Assembly (NCBI GenBank): GCA_020726505.1
Contig: JAHLEZ010000026.1
Coordinates: 558,001-622,000, forward strand
DNA: 64,000 nucleotides
From: Leptodontidium sp. MPI-SDFR-AT-0119
Taxonomy: Eukaryota > Ascomycota > Leotiomycetes > Helotiales > Leptodontidiaceae
Direction of reading: 5' to 3'
Below are positions 20,894 to 31,727 of the stretch, piece after piece (positions within the stretch are counted from its first letter, which is position 1; the number at the start of each line of letters is the position of its first letter). Under the pieces are notes generated by a model. The model searched no databases, was not told the origin of the DNA, and saw only the letters and a program-made list of their open reading frames with translations. Both the position numbers and the translations under genes were made by a program.

Positions 20894-22513
20894 CTAGAGT
20901 CGAGCCTGGTTACGAACACTCAGCGATGCCACCGCCGCCTTTCCGGCCCGACGTCCAAACACTGTACCTGACGTGAGACCACTACCTCCAGGATAGTTTT
21001 GGAAGAAAAGCCCGCCAACCATCTCACCTGCGCAGTAGAGGCTTGGAATGTGTTGCCCCGTTACTGAGCTCATCACCTGTGCCATCTTTGGGTCGATCTT
21101 CAGTCCCCCAAAGGTAAACGTGATGCCACAAGTCACCTTGACAGCCACGAACGGTCCTTCGTCCAGTGGGAGTGCCCAATTGGATTTGGCCAGCGCGAGT
21201 TGTCGCTTCGTGGATTGAGTCGACAGACCATCTCTGATTGCAGGGTCCCATTTGACATTGGGATTCTCGCTTCGATGTGCATACACTGCGCTGTTGTACG
21301 CTTTCAATGTCCGTACGAAGTTATCGGATCCTTTAAGACCGTGCTCGACGCAAGCTTTCGCCAGTTCTTCGATCGTAGGTGCAGTGATCAGTTGAACGCG
21401 CTCCTTGCGATACTCTTCCGGACGAAGCCATGGAACCATTCGATTATCCCAAATCTGGAAAGCTGTGCTCTCTGGCTGCTCCAGGATAGCACGACCGAAT
21501 TTGGCGTAGGTGTAATTTCGCAGATCGATCCCTTCGTCCACGAATCTCTCGCCATTGACATTTAACATCAGGCCCAAGGGGTAGCCAGATTTGGTAAATT
21601 CGTTTGAGGCGACTCGATCTCCTGTGTCCGCGGCGGCGTTCGCATCCCATGCCACTGAATGGCACCCCGACCAGTTCCCCGCTGGTTGCGCGAGTGCATC
21701 GTTGATGGCGATATTGAGCACATCGCCAGTGTTGTATGGAGTTCCCCGTACCTTCGCCACATCCCAACTCGGTCCCAAGAATTGTGCTCGCATCTTAGGG
21801 TTGGCTTCGAAGCCCCCGCCAGCAAGAATGACTGCGCCAGCAGTAATGGTGTGTTCCTGGCCACGGTGCAGAACTTTTGCGGCTCGCACTCGACCAGTAC
21901 CAGGCTCAGAGAGCAAGCCCAGGAGAGTAGTTGAGTAGTGAACCTCGACACCGAAGCGCTGTGCTGCACTCCTGTGATCATCAATCAGGCCCTTTCCTCC
22001 ATCCTCAGTCTTCAAGGTGAGACCGCCCCAAAACTTGTGCCGGCCGTTGAGTTTGTACGCTTGCCGATTGAAGGACAATTGGAATCTGATACCGATAGAC
22101 GCAAGCCATTTGATTGCTGCATTTGAGTCTTGAATAAGAGCGGTGCTGAGGGCCACATCAGAACGCCCTGCGCAGATCCGATCCACATCGTTTCTGAAGT
22201 CCTGCTCTGTGTACGGATCGAGGTCGATAAGCCTGGCAAGATCATCATCTATATTGTTCACCAAAGGCAGAAGATCATCCAAGCCCCCATGAACTGTCCG
22301 GTATGCTCCCGCCGTGAAGTAGGTGTTGCCTCCAGCCCAATCTTCAGGACATTTGTCGATGAGGACCACGTGCTTGGCACCTGCTTGTCTGGCAGTAATC
22401 GCGGCAGAGTAACCTGCATTCCCACCCCCCACGACGAGAATATCGCAACTCGGTAATAAAGTCATGATGTCGAGAAGTGATTCGTCTGCGTTTGCTGTTG
22501 ATGATAGACCCAT
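20894..22513 (-). CDS. FAD-dependent dehydrogenase, tricarballylate dehydrogenase (TcuA)/fumarate reductase family
   Basis: Single exon of 539 aa. Residues about 27-33 carry the FAD-binding Val-Val-Gly-Gly-Gly-Asn-Ala-Gly, followed by Asp-Lys-Cys and Gly-Gly-Asn-Thr. The middle has Gly-Gly-Gly-Phe-Glu-Ala-Asn-Pro, and the C end has Gly-Gly-Leu-Lys-Ile-Asp and Cys-Ala-Gly-Glu-Met-Val-Gly-Gly-Leu-Phe, all typical of flavoprotein subunits of the fumarate reductase/KsdD superfamily; the overall wording is closest to bacterial TcuA, which oxidises tricarballylate to cis-aconitate. No signal or targeting peptide. In this island it lies 8.6 kb from the tricarboxylate carrier. A 3-ketosteroid-dehydrogenase-like role on an enone or ring ketone is the main alternative. 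No introns, unlike its neighbours. Confidence 0.82.
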   Translation of the reverse strand: MGLSSTANADESLLDIMTLLPSCDILVVGGGNAGYSAAITARQAGAKHVVLIDKCPEDWAGGNTYFTAGAYRTVHGGLDDLLPLVNNIDDDLARLIDLDPYTEQDFRNDVDRICAGRSDVALSTALIQDSNAAIKWLASIGIRFQLSFNRQAYKLNGRHKFWGGLTLKTEDGGKGLIDDHRSAAQRFGVEVHYSTTLLGLLSEPGTGRVRAAKVLHRGQEHTITAGAVILAGGGFEANPKMRAQFLGPSWDVAKVRGTPYNTGDVLNIAINDALAQPAGNWSGCHSVAWDANAAADTGDRVASNEFTKSGYPLGLMLNVNGERFVDEGIDLRNYTYAKFGRAILEQPESTAFQIWDNRMVPWLRPEEYRKERVQLITAPTIEELAKACVEHGLKGSDNFVRTLKAYNSAVYAHRSENPNVKWDPAIRDGLSTQSTKRQLALAKSNWALPLDEGPFVAVKVTCGITFTFGGLKIDPKMAQVMSSVTGQHIPSLYCAGEMVGGLFFQNYPGGSGLTSGTVFGRRAGKAAVASLSVRNQARL

Positions 22514-22859
22514 CGTTGCGCTTGGATAGACAGATAATATGTCAATTCAGATTGTGGATGAATCGTGATACAAAGTGCAGACGGGATGTGTATTCCCGAG
22601 CAAGAAACAATCAGACTACTAGAATGAATGGCCTTAGGTAGGTGTCGCTCCGGCGGATTCCTGGGTACCGTCCGGCCCCTCCTCTCTTATTAACCCCGCA
22701 GTTCTGTTGCGCAATGAACTTGAACTTTACATGCAATAATTAAAAATTCAACCGCAAGAAGTGATCAAGTCATTCAGTAAGTAACAGCTTGTCATCACAC
22801 TTCTGTTAAAAGTCATACATCCGATTTCTGACTTTTGCCAGCTCAATCTCGTCAGCAGA
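22514..22859. promoter_or_regulatory. Divergent promoter: FAD dehydrogenase / NIPSNAP-like gene
   Basis: 346 bp between two start codons. It contains a dense CGG/CCG patch at 22645-22680 (CTCCGGCGGA, then ACCGTCCGGCC), a plausible Zn2Cys6 target. No binding evidence. Confidence 0.45.
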
Positions 22860-23292
22860 ATGCTTTACGAACTTCGTGTCTACACTACATTCACCGGCCA
22901 GCTGCCGAACCTCTTGAAGAAGCTGGAGACCAAAACATTTCCGCTGTGGGAGAAGCATGGAATCAAGCAAGTTGGATTTTGGTATGTTATTTTTCTTCTT
23001 CTGGGTCACCGGAGCTGAATCTATCCAAACTTTCGCAACATTACCGTCAAGAATGTCGGGCTAACCTTTGCCTGTCTGTATTAGGACGACTCTGATCGGA
23101 CCAGATAACAATGTCTTACATTACATGTTGGCATGGGAGTCGCTGGCTGAGCGGGAACAGAAGTGGAACGCTTTCCAGAGCGACCCGGATTGGATTCAGG
23201 CAAAGGCTGATGCAGTTGAGGAGTACGGGCAGACGAATCGCCAGGTCAACAACATCATCTTAGTGCCAACAAAATTCTCTGCCATGCAATGA
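22860..23292 (+). CDS. NIPSNAP / dimeric alpha-beta barrel protein
   Basis: Exons 22860-22981 and 23085-23292 give 109 aa. The product starts Met-Leu-Tyr-Glu-Leu-Arg-Val-Tyr, the standard first strand of NIPSNAP proteins, followed by a helix, Gln-Val-Gly-Phe-Trp, a Gly-Pro-Asp-Asn-Asn loop, His-Tyr-Met-Leu-Ala-Trp-Glu-Ser and a final amphipathic helix with Asp-Pro-Asp-Trp. This is the ABM-like ferredoxin fold. Small stand-alone members occur in bacterial and fungal catabolic and biosynthetic clusters as oxygenases, isomerases or accessory proteins; the exact reaction cannot be read from sequence. Shares its promoter with the FAD dehydrogenase, which suggests joint expression. Confidence 0.8.
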
Positions 23293-23861
23293 TTTCAATA
23301 GCAATATAGAAATGAATGGAAGGTCATGGCTGTTGAACAAATTCGAAAACCTCTTTAAATCAAAAATTAATCGCCCATACTTCCACCGAGCTATGTACCC
23401 TTTTGTTTTTTTTTTTGTTTTTTTTCGCTTCTTCGTTGGATAGATCAAATCTGGCTGGAAAAGTGCCTGGCTGAAGTGTGAATTTGAAACCACATGAATC
23501 AATCGAAATGGGGGAAAACATATTGACATTCTCGTGAGAAGAATAATCCAGGCTCATGGGTCAACAATAAGAGGACAGTCTCGTGAGATTCTAGTCCTCG
23601 TTGACTGGCTTTGGAGGGGTAAGCAACAAACCCCGCACCCCGCTGGGTACAGAACGCTTGGTCCAGGGGACGGCCGGCCGGAATTTGGCTCGCCGAGCAC
23701 CTCATGCTTGCTGTAGATATGTTACTAGCTTTCCAGGTAAGTGCACAATAAAGTTCAATACGATCGGCCAAAATACACGATAATTCAAAAACCAGTACAA
23801 CGAAGAGAGAACTGCAACAAAACACAAACTCCCATCTTTTTGGTTTCTCGCTTCACGCACC
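23293..23861. other. Intergenic with T-rich tract; promoter of the reductase gene
   Basis: 23400-23425 is a run of T broken by single G. A GC-rich patch with GGCCGGCCGG lies near 23672. No gene seen. Confidence 0.5.
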
Positions 23862-24740
23862 ATGTCGTCAGTCGCAGTCATCGGTCTTGGTGCAATGGGA
23901 GGAACACTCGCAGCCCGACTGGTAGAATGCGGGATGAAAGTCCATGGCTACGACATCAGCAGGCCAGCTATCGAACGCCTACAAGCCAAAGGTGGAGAAG
24001 CGTCAGCAAATCTCGAGCAAGCAATATCCGGGGCCGATGTTGTGATATGCAACCTACCAAACGACGAAATCCTCCTCTCGGTAGTGAACCAAGGTGGGAT
24101 GATCAACATGCTGAAATCTCATCAATCCTTTGTCGAGATGAGCACCATCCTACCCGCAACTATGATCGCGGTATCCAAAGCACTTCAAGGGAAGGTACGC
24201 GAAGTCGTCGACGCGCCTGTGAGTGGAGGTCCACCGGAAGCCAAAATCGGCAAGTTGAGTCTTCTGGTTGGGGCTGAGAGGGACATCGAGAGTCGGACAT
24301 ACGATGTCTTGTCCAAACTCGGGACGGTCCTCATCGTTGGAAAGGAGGCTGGGAGTGGCAAAGCGATGAAGTTGGTGAACAACATGATCAGCATGTCCAA
24401 CACAGCGATCGCGATGGAGGCCATGCAGTTGGGAAGATCGCTGAATCTGGACTACGAGACTATGTACAATGTTCTGTCGAAGTCAGGAGCTGCCTCGACT
24501 ATGCTGAATAAGCGTGGACAGTATGTTCTTGACGATGACTTCACGGCTAGGTTTGAGGTTTCGCTTGCGGAGAAAGATACAAGGCTAGCTCTTCAATTGG
24601 CGCAGAAGCTGCATTTCCCGACGCCGCTGCTTGCAAATGTGCATCAGCGGTATGAGGCGGCGATGGCGAGTGGATTGGCCAAGCAAGATATTTGTGCGTT
24701 GATCAAACTGTACAGACCACAATCGAAGCCTCCAGCGTGA
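23862..24740 (+). CDS. NAD(P)-dependent beta-hydroxyacid dehydrogenase (HIBADH/GlxR-like)
   Basis: Intronless, 292 aa, the usual length. Residues 5-14 are the Rossmann Ile-Gly-Leu-Gly-Ala-Met-Gly-Gly; the substrate-binding Asp-Ala-Pro-Val-Ser-Gly-Gly (about 117-123) and the catalytic helix Gly-Ser-Gly-Lys-Ala-Met-Lys-Leu-Val-Asn-Asn (catalytic Lys about 172) are complete. The family (3-hydroxyisobutyrate, tartronate-semialdehyde and 6-phosphogluconate-like dehydrogenases) interconverts beta-hydroxyacids and semialdehydes. There is no mitochondrial targeting peptide, so this is a cytosolic paralogue, not the valine-pathway enzyme. In the island it could reduce or oxidise a branched C4-C6 hydroxyacid intermediate. 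Confidence 0.86.
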   Translation: MSSVAVIGLGAMGGTLAARLVECGMKVHGYDISRPAIERLQAKGGEASANLEQAISGADVVICNLPNDEILLSVVNQGGMINMLKSHQSFVEMSTILPATMIAVSKALQGKVREVVDAPVSGGPPEAKIGKLSLLVGAERDIESRTYDVLSKLGTVLIVGKEAGSGKAMKLVNNMISMSNTAIAMEAMQLGRSLNLDYETMYNVLSKSGAASTMLNKRGQYVLDDDFTARFEVSLAEKDTRLALQLAQKLHFPTPLLANVHQRYEAAMASGLAKQDICALIKLYRPQSKPPA

Positions 24741-25222
24741 GCAGCCAGATTTAGTTAGGGAGGATGATCTTCGATAGCAAAAGAATTTCTTCAGTGGGAT
24801 ATCTACTTGTCCAAAACACTAGATGTACTTGTGATCATCTTTTGCAAGTGTCACGAGCCACAAAAAGAGCTATTCGATGAGTATTATTCTAAAGCTGACG
24901 CTACAGCTCCAAAGGTCAGAGACTTTCCAATCAAGTTGTCATTTGATGCTTTGTTGAACGAGAACAAGCTTCACATCCTCTAAGCGAGTTGGTTACCCCG
25001 CCAACTTTCGCTTCGCTTCATAACTAAATATGAACAAATGACAGGCGCATGTATCAAGAAGTAAATAATTTTTCATTCTTTACCCATGTATATGGATGTC
25101 TAGGCCAGGGTGAACGAAACTTCGTTCATACTGACAGAAGTCACAGGCTGACAAGCCAACCACTCCGGACCAACCCCAAAATGCTCCGATTAGAAGTACT
25201 CCGGGTCTTCGGATGATTGGAT
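24741..25222. other. Intergenic, convergent 3' regions
   Basis: Between two convergent genes. AT-rich at 25020-25080. No coding signal. Confidence 0.5.
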
Positions 25223-26815
25223 TTATGAGTCCGTGGTTTTCCAAGGTTTGTACTCTTTTACCACAGGGGAAACACATACACCCAAGCTTCCGAGCTCCGA
25301 AAGTGTCTGGAAAATAGACTCATAGGTATCGACAGTCCCAAGCCAACCGAAATGCCTTGCTTTGCTGATACTCTGTGTGAAGGGCCAGCCGTGGAGGATC
25401 GAGACATCCGTGAGCCCGAAAACACCGCCTCGATCCTCGAAGGGATCGAACGTCAAGTTATGCTTATATGTCAGCTCTTTCCAGGCATCCACGACCTCGG
25501 GCTTCTGAGACCACTCTACGAAGGAGAATGTCGTGCGCGTTACGCCCTTCCCATAGCTATGTCGCATAATCAGTATTTGACTTCGGAACGATAGCATAAT
25601 TTTACGGAGCTGGGGCTTACCCTCGAGGAGGCGGGTCATATCGTGCGTATGAGATCCGGTATTCCGAATCCTCTTCCACCGGTGGCAGCCAAGCTGTCCC
25701 ATACCATTGTGCGAGCAAGATCCAAAGTCTCCCCCAAGTAAATGCACTACCGTCGACGATGTTGAAAGACTGGTTCTCGGTTCTGCGATTAAGCACAATC
25801 CACTCCTCAAAATGCGCATCTAGCGTCGCAGAACTGTGAGATCGCTCCCTCGCCCACTCATCAATCGAAGCTGGGAAGCGCAGCGGCCGACCAAGATGCG
25901 CTTCTACAGCTGCATAGACTGCGAGACCAACCAGATAGTTCAGCGACGAGCCTTGTACTGCTCCGTCAACGATAGAGGGACGAGCGACATTCCATCGCAC
26001 ATTTGAGGTCTTGCACCAGTCGCTTAACATGTCTTGTTGGCGGTAGTAGAAGTTCTCTTCCAGAGTCACTCGAGGATCTGACTCTGTGGTGGGAGTGAGG
26101 ACTGGTCCGAGATGAACGCCGTAGTGTTTCCCACCGGTCTGGAGGAAGAATCTTCGTGGCTTTACTCCTGCGATTGTAAGACCACCGAGAAAGTTGTGCA
26201 GTAATCTTGCTACATTTTTCAATCAGCCATGCCAACTATTTATTCTGCGGATGCGTAAGAATCTTACAATTGACCTCAGAAAGCGCCTTCGCGTCGCTCC
26301 ACTGTTGAGCTCGGATTAGCATAGGCTGTGTATGGCTAGCTGAATCATTACCATTGTCCCAAGAGCACCACTCTGTCGCGGCTGAACATAAGAAAAGAAG
26401 AAGATATAATCCCTGAATGGCGAACGTGGATTATCAGCATAGTTTTTCAACTCTCGCCCGGTGATTGGTTATGAAAAACAGTATAGACTTACATTTGAAG
26501 TTTCTTCTCCTTGAGCACTTTCCCGATCTCCTCAGGGCTCGATAAAAAGTCCACAGAGATATGTTGAACACGATCCTTTTCATCGCTGGTCCATCCATCT
26601 GCATGTCCTGATGGTGGCTTCCGAGACAGGCAGTAGATTTTCTTCCATCGAGAGGGTGCATCTAACAAAACCTTGAGCAAGTGATGACCACTCATACCAT
26701 TTGCGCCAGTTATCAAGGCAGTGAGCCCTGTAATGCTGCTTTCAGGTGACCCATCATAGACTGGGAGCCCGTGGTATATTCCCAAGCTTCGAACTCTCTG
26801 GATTTGGGAACTCAT
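25223..26815 (-). CDS. PRISE-type enone 5-beta-reductase (iridoid-synthase-like SDR)
   Basis: Exons 26815-26493, 26412-26352, 26301-26268, 26209-25621 and 25556-25223 join to 446 aa. The atypical SDR P-loop reads Thr-Gly-Ala-Asn-Gly-Met-Ser-Gly (about 37-44). PRISE marks follow: Phe-Phe-Phe-Ser-Tyr-Val-Gln, Asn-Ser-Arg-Leu-Leu-His-Asn-Phe-Leu, Leu-Gln-Thr-Gly-Gly-Lys-His-Tyr-Gly-Val-His-Leu-Gly-Pro (catalytic Lys/Tyr pair), Asn-Phe-Tyr-Tyr, Trp-Asn-Val-Ala-Arg-Pro and a Leu-Gly-Arg-Pro-Leu-x-Phe-Pro segment. PRISE enzymes use NADPH to reduce the C=C bond of enones, including steroid 4-enes and terpenoid enals. In the island this supplies a saturated ketone for Baeyer-Villiger oxidation. Exon 3 is only 34 nt. 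Confidence 0.85.
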
Positions 26816-27310
26816 TTTAGAAGCACCAAGAGACCGTACTGGTTACAAAAGATAGGGTAATTTATGACAATGAATGCGCGAAAACAAAATTACAGAATGC
26901 CTGATGCAGCAGTTCCGCTGTGGCAATCAACAAATGTGGTTCATTCACATTGCCGTTAACAGGTACAGCATTTTCACACAGGACTTCGGACAACCTCGGG
27001 CCGATGTCTTGGTGTCGGCTTTCTTCTGTAATGTCTGATTGGAATCTAGAGCTTCAGTCGCCAGGATAATTAGTTCTGCGGACAGATGTTCTTGTATGGG
27101 AAGTGGGGGACCAATAAATCCGGGGAAGTGGGGTTTGGCCGGACAACAACTTTCCGTCTTGCTTCAGAACCAGCCACCATGAATGAACATTGAATAACAA
27201 TAGTCATGTTCAGTCGAATAGTTACCATCTTTACCATTACGTCGGCACATGCTGTACTGTGATCTCAACAAGAAAATTGTCAACCTCCAAAAAATCAATA
27301 ATCAACCACA
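26816..27310. promoter_or_regulatory. Divergent promoter: PRISE reductase / aldehyde dehydrogenase 1
   Basis: 495 bp between start codons. CGG-type words: CTTCGG and CTCGGGCCG near 26990, TCCGGGGA at 27119 and GGCCGGAC near 27139. No TATA box stands out. Confidence 0.4.
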
Positions 27311-29008
27311 ATGAGTTCATCGTCCGGAGCAGCTGTGCTTTTGAAGCAAATTCCATACAAGGCATGCTCAAAATCTATTCGACCCTCTTTGCCAGGGAGA
27401 GCAATGCTGATTGAAATGACCTTTAGTTCAAAGACGATTCACTTCTCGATACGCGGGCTTTCATTGGCGGATCTTGGGTTCCCGCCTCAAACGGAGCAAA
27501 ATTTGTTGTGTATGGTTCGTGACATTTTTCCAAGCTTCAAACTGTTTCTGGGAGCTAAGAGTGAATCAGATCCAGAGGATGACTCTCCTGTTTATGAAGT
27601 TGCCAATGTCACCCGACAAGACGTGCAATCCGCGGTCAACGCATCTCATATCGCATTCCAATCCTACAAACTCCTGACCCACCGGCAAAGAAAGGCGCTG
27701 TTAAGACAATGGACGAAATTGATAAGATGTAATCGTGATGATCTTGCCGCAATCTGTACTCTGGAACTTGGAAAGCCCATTACAGAATCATATACCACTG
27801 TTGACTACGGTATCAGTTTTCTGGACTGGTTCGACGGCGAGATCGAGCGCCTGTACGGTGACACCATCCCCGCAGCGAAGGCCAACGTGAGAATTTTTAC
27901 AACTCGCGAGCCTCAAGGCGTTGTTGCAGCAATAACGCCATGGAATTCTCCGATCGCCATGATCTGTCGGAAGGTAGGGGCAGCTATCGCTGCTGGCAAT
28001 ACTGTTGTCTTGAAGCCTGCACCCGAAACGCCAATGTGCGCCATTGCCATCGCCAAATTGTTCGAGCGGGTGAAGGGCTTCCCTCCAGGAAGTCTTAACA
28101 TCGTAACTGGCGATGCGAAAGCCTCAGCTGAGATGGGAGATGAGCTTTGCCATAACCGTTTGGTGAGGCACTTGAGCTTCACTGGGTCAACAGCGGTTGG
28201 AAAATTCCTCAATTCGGAATGTGGGAAGTCCTTGAAGAGAACGAGTATGGAGCTCGGAGGAAATGCCCCATTCATTGTATTCGAGGATGCCAATATAGAG
28301 AAGGCTGTTGACGGTGCGTGAGAATCATCGAATCCAAATAGAGCTTATGTAGTCGTTGGCTGACTAGCTTTAGGTTTGATTGCATCCAAATTCCGTTCTT
28401 CGGGCCAGACATGCGTCTGCGCCAACCGCGCTTTCGTACATCGCTCCATTATCGATGAATTCGCTCGGGTTCTCAAGACAAAAACCAATGCACTATTCAA
28501 GTACGGCTCGGTTTGGGACCCTGCGGTCAATTTCGGTCCTCTCTATTGTGCCAAGGGTGTCGAGAAAGTCGTTCGGCATCTAGATGACGCTGTATCAAAG
28601 GGTGCCAAGGTCGTCGAGGGAGGTTTCCTGAAGAAAGATCTTGGTCCCAACTTCTACGTCCCAACAATCCTCATCGGTGCCAAGTTACCCGAAACCCTCC
28701 TCTCGTCGACGGAAGAAGCATTCGGCCCGATCATTCACTTGAATCCCTTCGACACGGACGAGGAGGTGATTGAACTTGCGAACACGGAGGAGAGTGGCTT
28801 GGCGTCGTACTTCTACACCGAGAGCATTAGTCGGCTGTGGAAAGTCTCAGAAGCACTCAATACGGGCATGGTAGGAGTTAGAGTTGGTCTTGTGAGTGCG
28901 TGCGAACAGCCGTTCGGGGGTATCAAAGAAAGTGGTCTGGGCCGAGAAGGGGGAAGATTCGGCGTAGAAGATTACACTAACATCAAGAGCATCACTGTCG
29001 GACTGTGA
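27311..29008 (+). CDS. NAD(P)-dependent aldehyde dehydrogenase, succinate-semialdehyde-DH-like
   Basis: Best model: exons 27311-27334, 27427-27514, 27570-28313 and 28374-29008, closing in frame at 496 aa. Exon 1 is the weakest: only a GT at 27335 and the acceptor before 27427 restore the conserved start Leu-Leu-Asp-Thr-Arg-x-Phe-Ile-Gly-Gly-Ser-Trp. Seen: Pro-Trp-Asn-Ser-Pro cofactor motif, Lys-Pro-Ala-Pro-Glu-Thr-Pro, Phe-Thr-Gly-Ser-Thr, the general-base Glu in Met-Glu-Leu-Gly-Gly-Asn and the nucleophile Cys in Ser-Ser-Gly-Gln-Thr-Cys. The closing Ser-Gly-Leu-Gly-Arg-Glu-Gly is typical of the semialdehyde dehydrogenase branch. It oxidises an aldehyde or semialdehyde to an acid, probably in the cytosol. 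Confidence 0.84.
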
Positions 29009-29625
29009 GAGGTTGGAAGGAAGTTGGCGACATAGGAGAGTGATTCTGAAAAACGGATGTAAGCAGAATAATACAGAACTTTCTCACAAAATCATACTTT
29101 CAGGCTCATTCATATATCCTGCTCTCGCGTGAAGATACTGTTATATTTACAAGACGGAACCTCGGAAAGGAGCTATGAGTTGGAACATGACATGATTTTT
29201 AGGTTTGTCAAAAAAGACGCAATTTCCGAGGAATTGTGCGAGGTGCTGTCGATGCACCGACTGAGTGGAGTCAAGGTGCGGTGTTTCAACGATTTTTCTG
29301 TTTGAGTCCTCCTAGATTGTCTATCACGAAGCATACCAGCATTGTCAATGAGCAGAGCAACACCACACTTCTAGGCAAAGTATAGAAGCTAGAATGGTGG
29401 AATTTTCATCTAATGCAATTCTACATTATTTACAATGCCGCATCACTAAAAGCACGCTCCAGGAAGATGCATGAGCGCGCCACGCAAGAACGACGACTGA
29501 TGCTACCAATCTTAATGCTAAACTCGACTCAATCCGTCCTCGGCATATCCATGCTGAAGGTGTGTTAGCAATGTTTCTCTGAAGACTTTCAAACCTGTAC
29601 TTGAGGGTAGAAAAGCGTGAACGGC
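29009..29625. other. Intergenic, convergent 3' regions
   Basis: Separates the two convergent aldehyde dehydrogenase genes. No coding signal; a few short minus-strand ORFs only. Confidence 0.5.
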
Positions 29626-31193
29626 TTACTTGAACACTATCGCCTTCACCTGCAGCCAATCCATCAAGCCATACTTGCCAGACTCCCTCCCTTGCCCACT
29701 CTGTTTCATGCCACCAAAAGGCGCATTGAAGGTGGCACTGTACGGTGCATTGATAGTGACAGTCCCAGCTTCCAACTCCGCGCTGACTCTCATGGCTCGA
29801 GTCACATCAGTGGTATAAATCGATGCCGCAAGGCCGTAAATACTGTCATTAGCCAACGCAATGGCTTCCTCCTCAGTCTTGAATGTCTTCACGCTCAAGA
29901 TCGGTCCAAAAATCTCTTCCTTGTAGATATCATCCTTGACATCAGGGTTTACAAAGATAGTCGGTTCGATGAAGTACCCAGTATCACCTCTCCTCGTGCC
30001 ACCTGAGAGGATCTTGGCAGATGATTTGCCCGCTTCAAGGAAGGAAGAGACACGATCGAACTGTATCTTGTCGGCGAGGGGACCGATGTATGTCTTTGGA
30101 TCGGTAGGGTCTCCCATGAGCCGGGACATGTCCTCGAATTTTTTCTGCAAGCCCTCAAGGAATTTTGGCGCAATGCCTTCCTGGACCAACGTACGGCTGC
30201 ACACCGCACAAATCTGCCCTGCGTTCAGAAGGAAGCCTCGAGAACTCATCGTCAGAGCATTCTCTAGGTTTGCATCATTGAAGATGATCGCCGGAGACTT
30301 GCCGCCGAGTTCCAGTGTGACGATCTTGAGATTTGACTTCGTTGCAGCATCTTGTACTTTTCGACCACTTTCTGTAGATCCGGTAAAGCTGATTTTCCAG
30401 ATACCCATATGGTTAGCCAAAAGTGCTCCTGTCAAGCCAGCCCCTGAAACAATGTTGATGACTCCAGGTGGGAAACCAGCCTTCTTGATGTATGTGCCGA
30501 GTGCGATGGCGCCGAGAGGGGACTTTTCCGAGGCTTTGAAGATGAAAGTGTTTCCTGCCGCAACAGCGGCTGCTAGTTTCTTGACGCCAGTGACTTGGGT
30601 GCCGTTCCAAGATGCTACACATATATGAGCTCGTTTTATTCACATTTGGTGGGATGTTCGTACCTATGCCAGCACAGACACCATACGGCATGTATTGAGT
30701 AAACTTTATGCGCGCGTCGCCATCCTCAGGAAATGACTCTCCACCGATCTTGTCCGCGAATCCAGCATAGTACCTCCAATATGCTGGGACTGCCTCCATG
30801 AACTTCCTAGCTGTGGAGATTGGTTGACCCATGCTGATGGTTTCAATCATCGCCAATTTCTCCATATCTGCCTCGATCAGATCGGCCATTTTGAGCATAC
30901 ACCTCGCTCTTTCAGATCCTCTAGTCTTGGACCATTTCTTGAATGCTTTGCTGGCCGCTAAGACTGCGAGATCAACATCTTCGGCACCAGCACCTTGCAA
31001 TCCTTCTGCTATGACTTTTCCAGTACATGGGTTTGTCACAGTGAACCTGTCCCCTGACTTTGCATCGACATACTAGAGTATTATTAGTTAATCCGACTCG
31101 CGGGCGAAAAAGAATAAGATTAGAATGATAACGAACCTCGTTGTTGATGAACAGCCTGGTTTCAAAGTCGCTCTTGGTGTTGAATTCCCCCAT
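29626..31193 (-). CDS. Aldehyde dehydrogenase 2 (ALDH superfamily)
   Basis: Exons 31193-31137, 31072-30664 and 30614-29626 give 484 aa. It begins Thr-Arg-Leu-Phe-Ile-Asn-Asn-Glu. Motifs: Ser-Trp-Asn-Gly (where most ALDHs have Pro-Trp-Asn), Lys-Ala-Ser-Glu-Lys-Ser-Pro, Phe-Thr-Gly-Ser-Thr-Glu-Ser-Gly, Leu-Glu-Leu-Gly-Gly-Lys-Ser (general base) and Asn-Ala-Gly-Gln-Ile-Cys (nucleophile Cys). The C end has Phe-Gly-Gly-Met-Lys-Gln-Ser-Gly. It differs clearly from the neighbouring ALDH, so this is not a recent tandem duplication; the pair may act on different aldehydes of one route. The Ser in the cofactor motif is unusual but seen in fungal members. NAD-dependent, cytosolic. Confidence 0.86.
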
Positions 31194-31727
31194 TGTCAAA
31201 ATCAAGGTCTTCGATTGATGAAGCACGTTTCGGGTGAAGATGGTCTGAGAATTGACAAGGGAAGAGAGAGAATTCTGCGAGAATTTTCGACTTGGAGAGA
31301 GAAAAAGTGCTAATCGTACGGGTCTACCTGCCATCAAGCGGGTGAAAGTGATAAAGTTTGGAGACGCTGCAGCCTCGAGTTTCTCGCGGGGCATGCAAAT
31401 CCGGTACGGCTTCGCATATCCCGCGCGTGCCAAACCGCACAGAGTTTAGACTACATCCCCATGACTAGCTCATGAGGAAATGGGGTTCTGTGGAGCTTTC
31501 TAACCGTCAAATGGCCCAAGAAAATTCCTTATCACTTGCGAGATGTAAATCCGAGGAACTGTCAATTCCATGCAAGACACTCGGTCAAGGTATTGAATAT
31601 CAACGGGATCTATCCTTCCTCTGACATCGCCTTGTAACTCTTTTCACACTCCACTGAAGAGTTTGTCCTACTCTGTCGACGTGCTTTGATTTTAATTCAG
31701 CTTCATAACTGTGAAACCATCACGATC
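31194..31727. promoter_or_regulatory. Divergent promoter: aldehyde dehydrogenase 2 / SDR
   Basis: 534 bp between start codons. AATCCGGTACGG near 31399 and AATCCGAGG near 31550 are CGG-type words. No other gene. Confidence 0.35.

Noticed and set aside
23400..23425. T-rich tract as a terminator or Pol III signal
   Set aside because: No RNA gene upstream; such tracts are common in fungal spacers.
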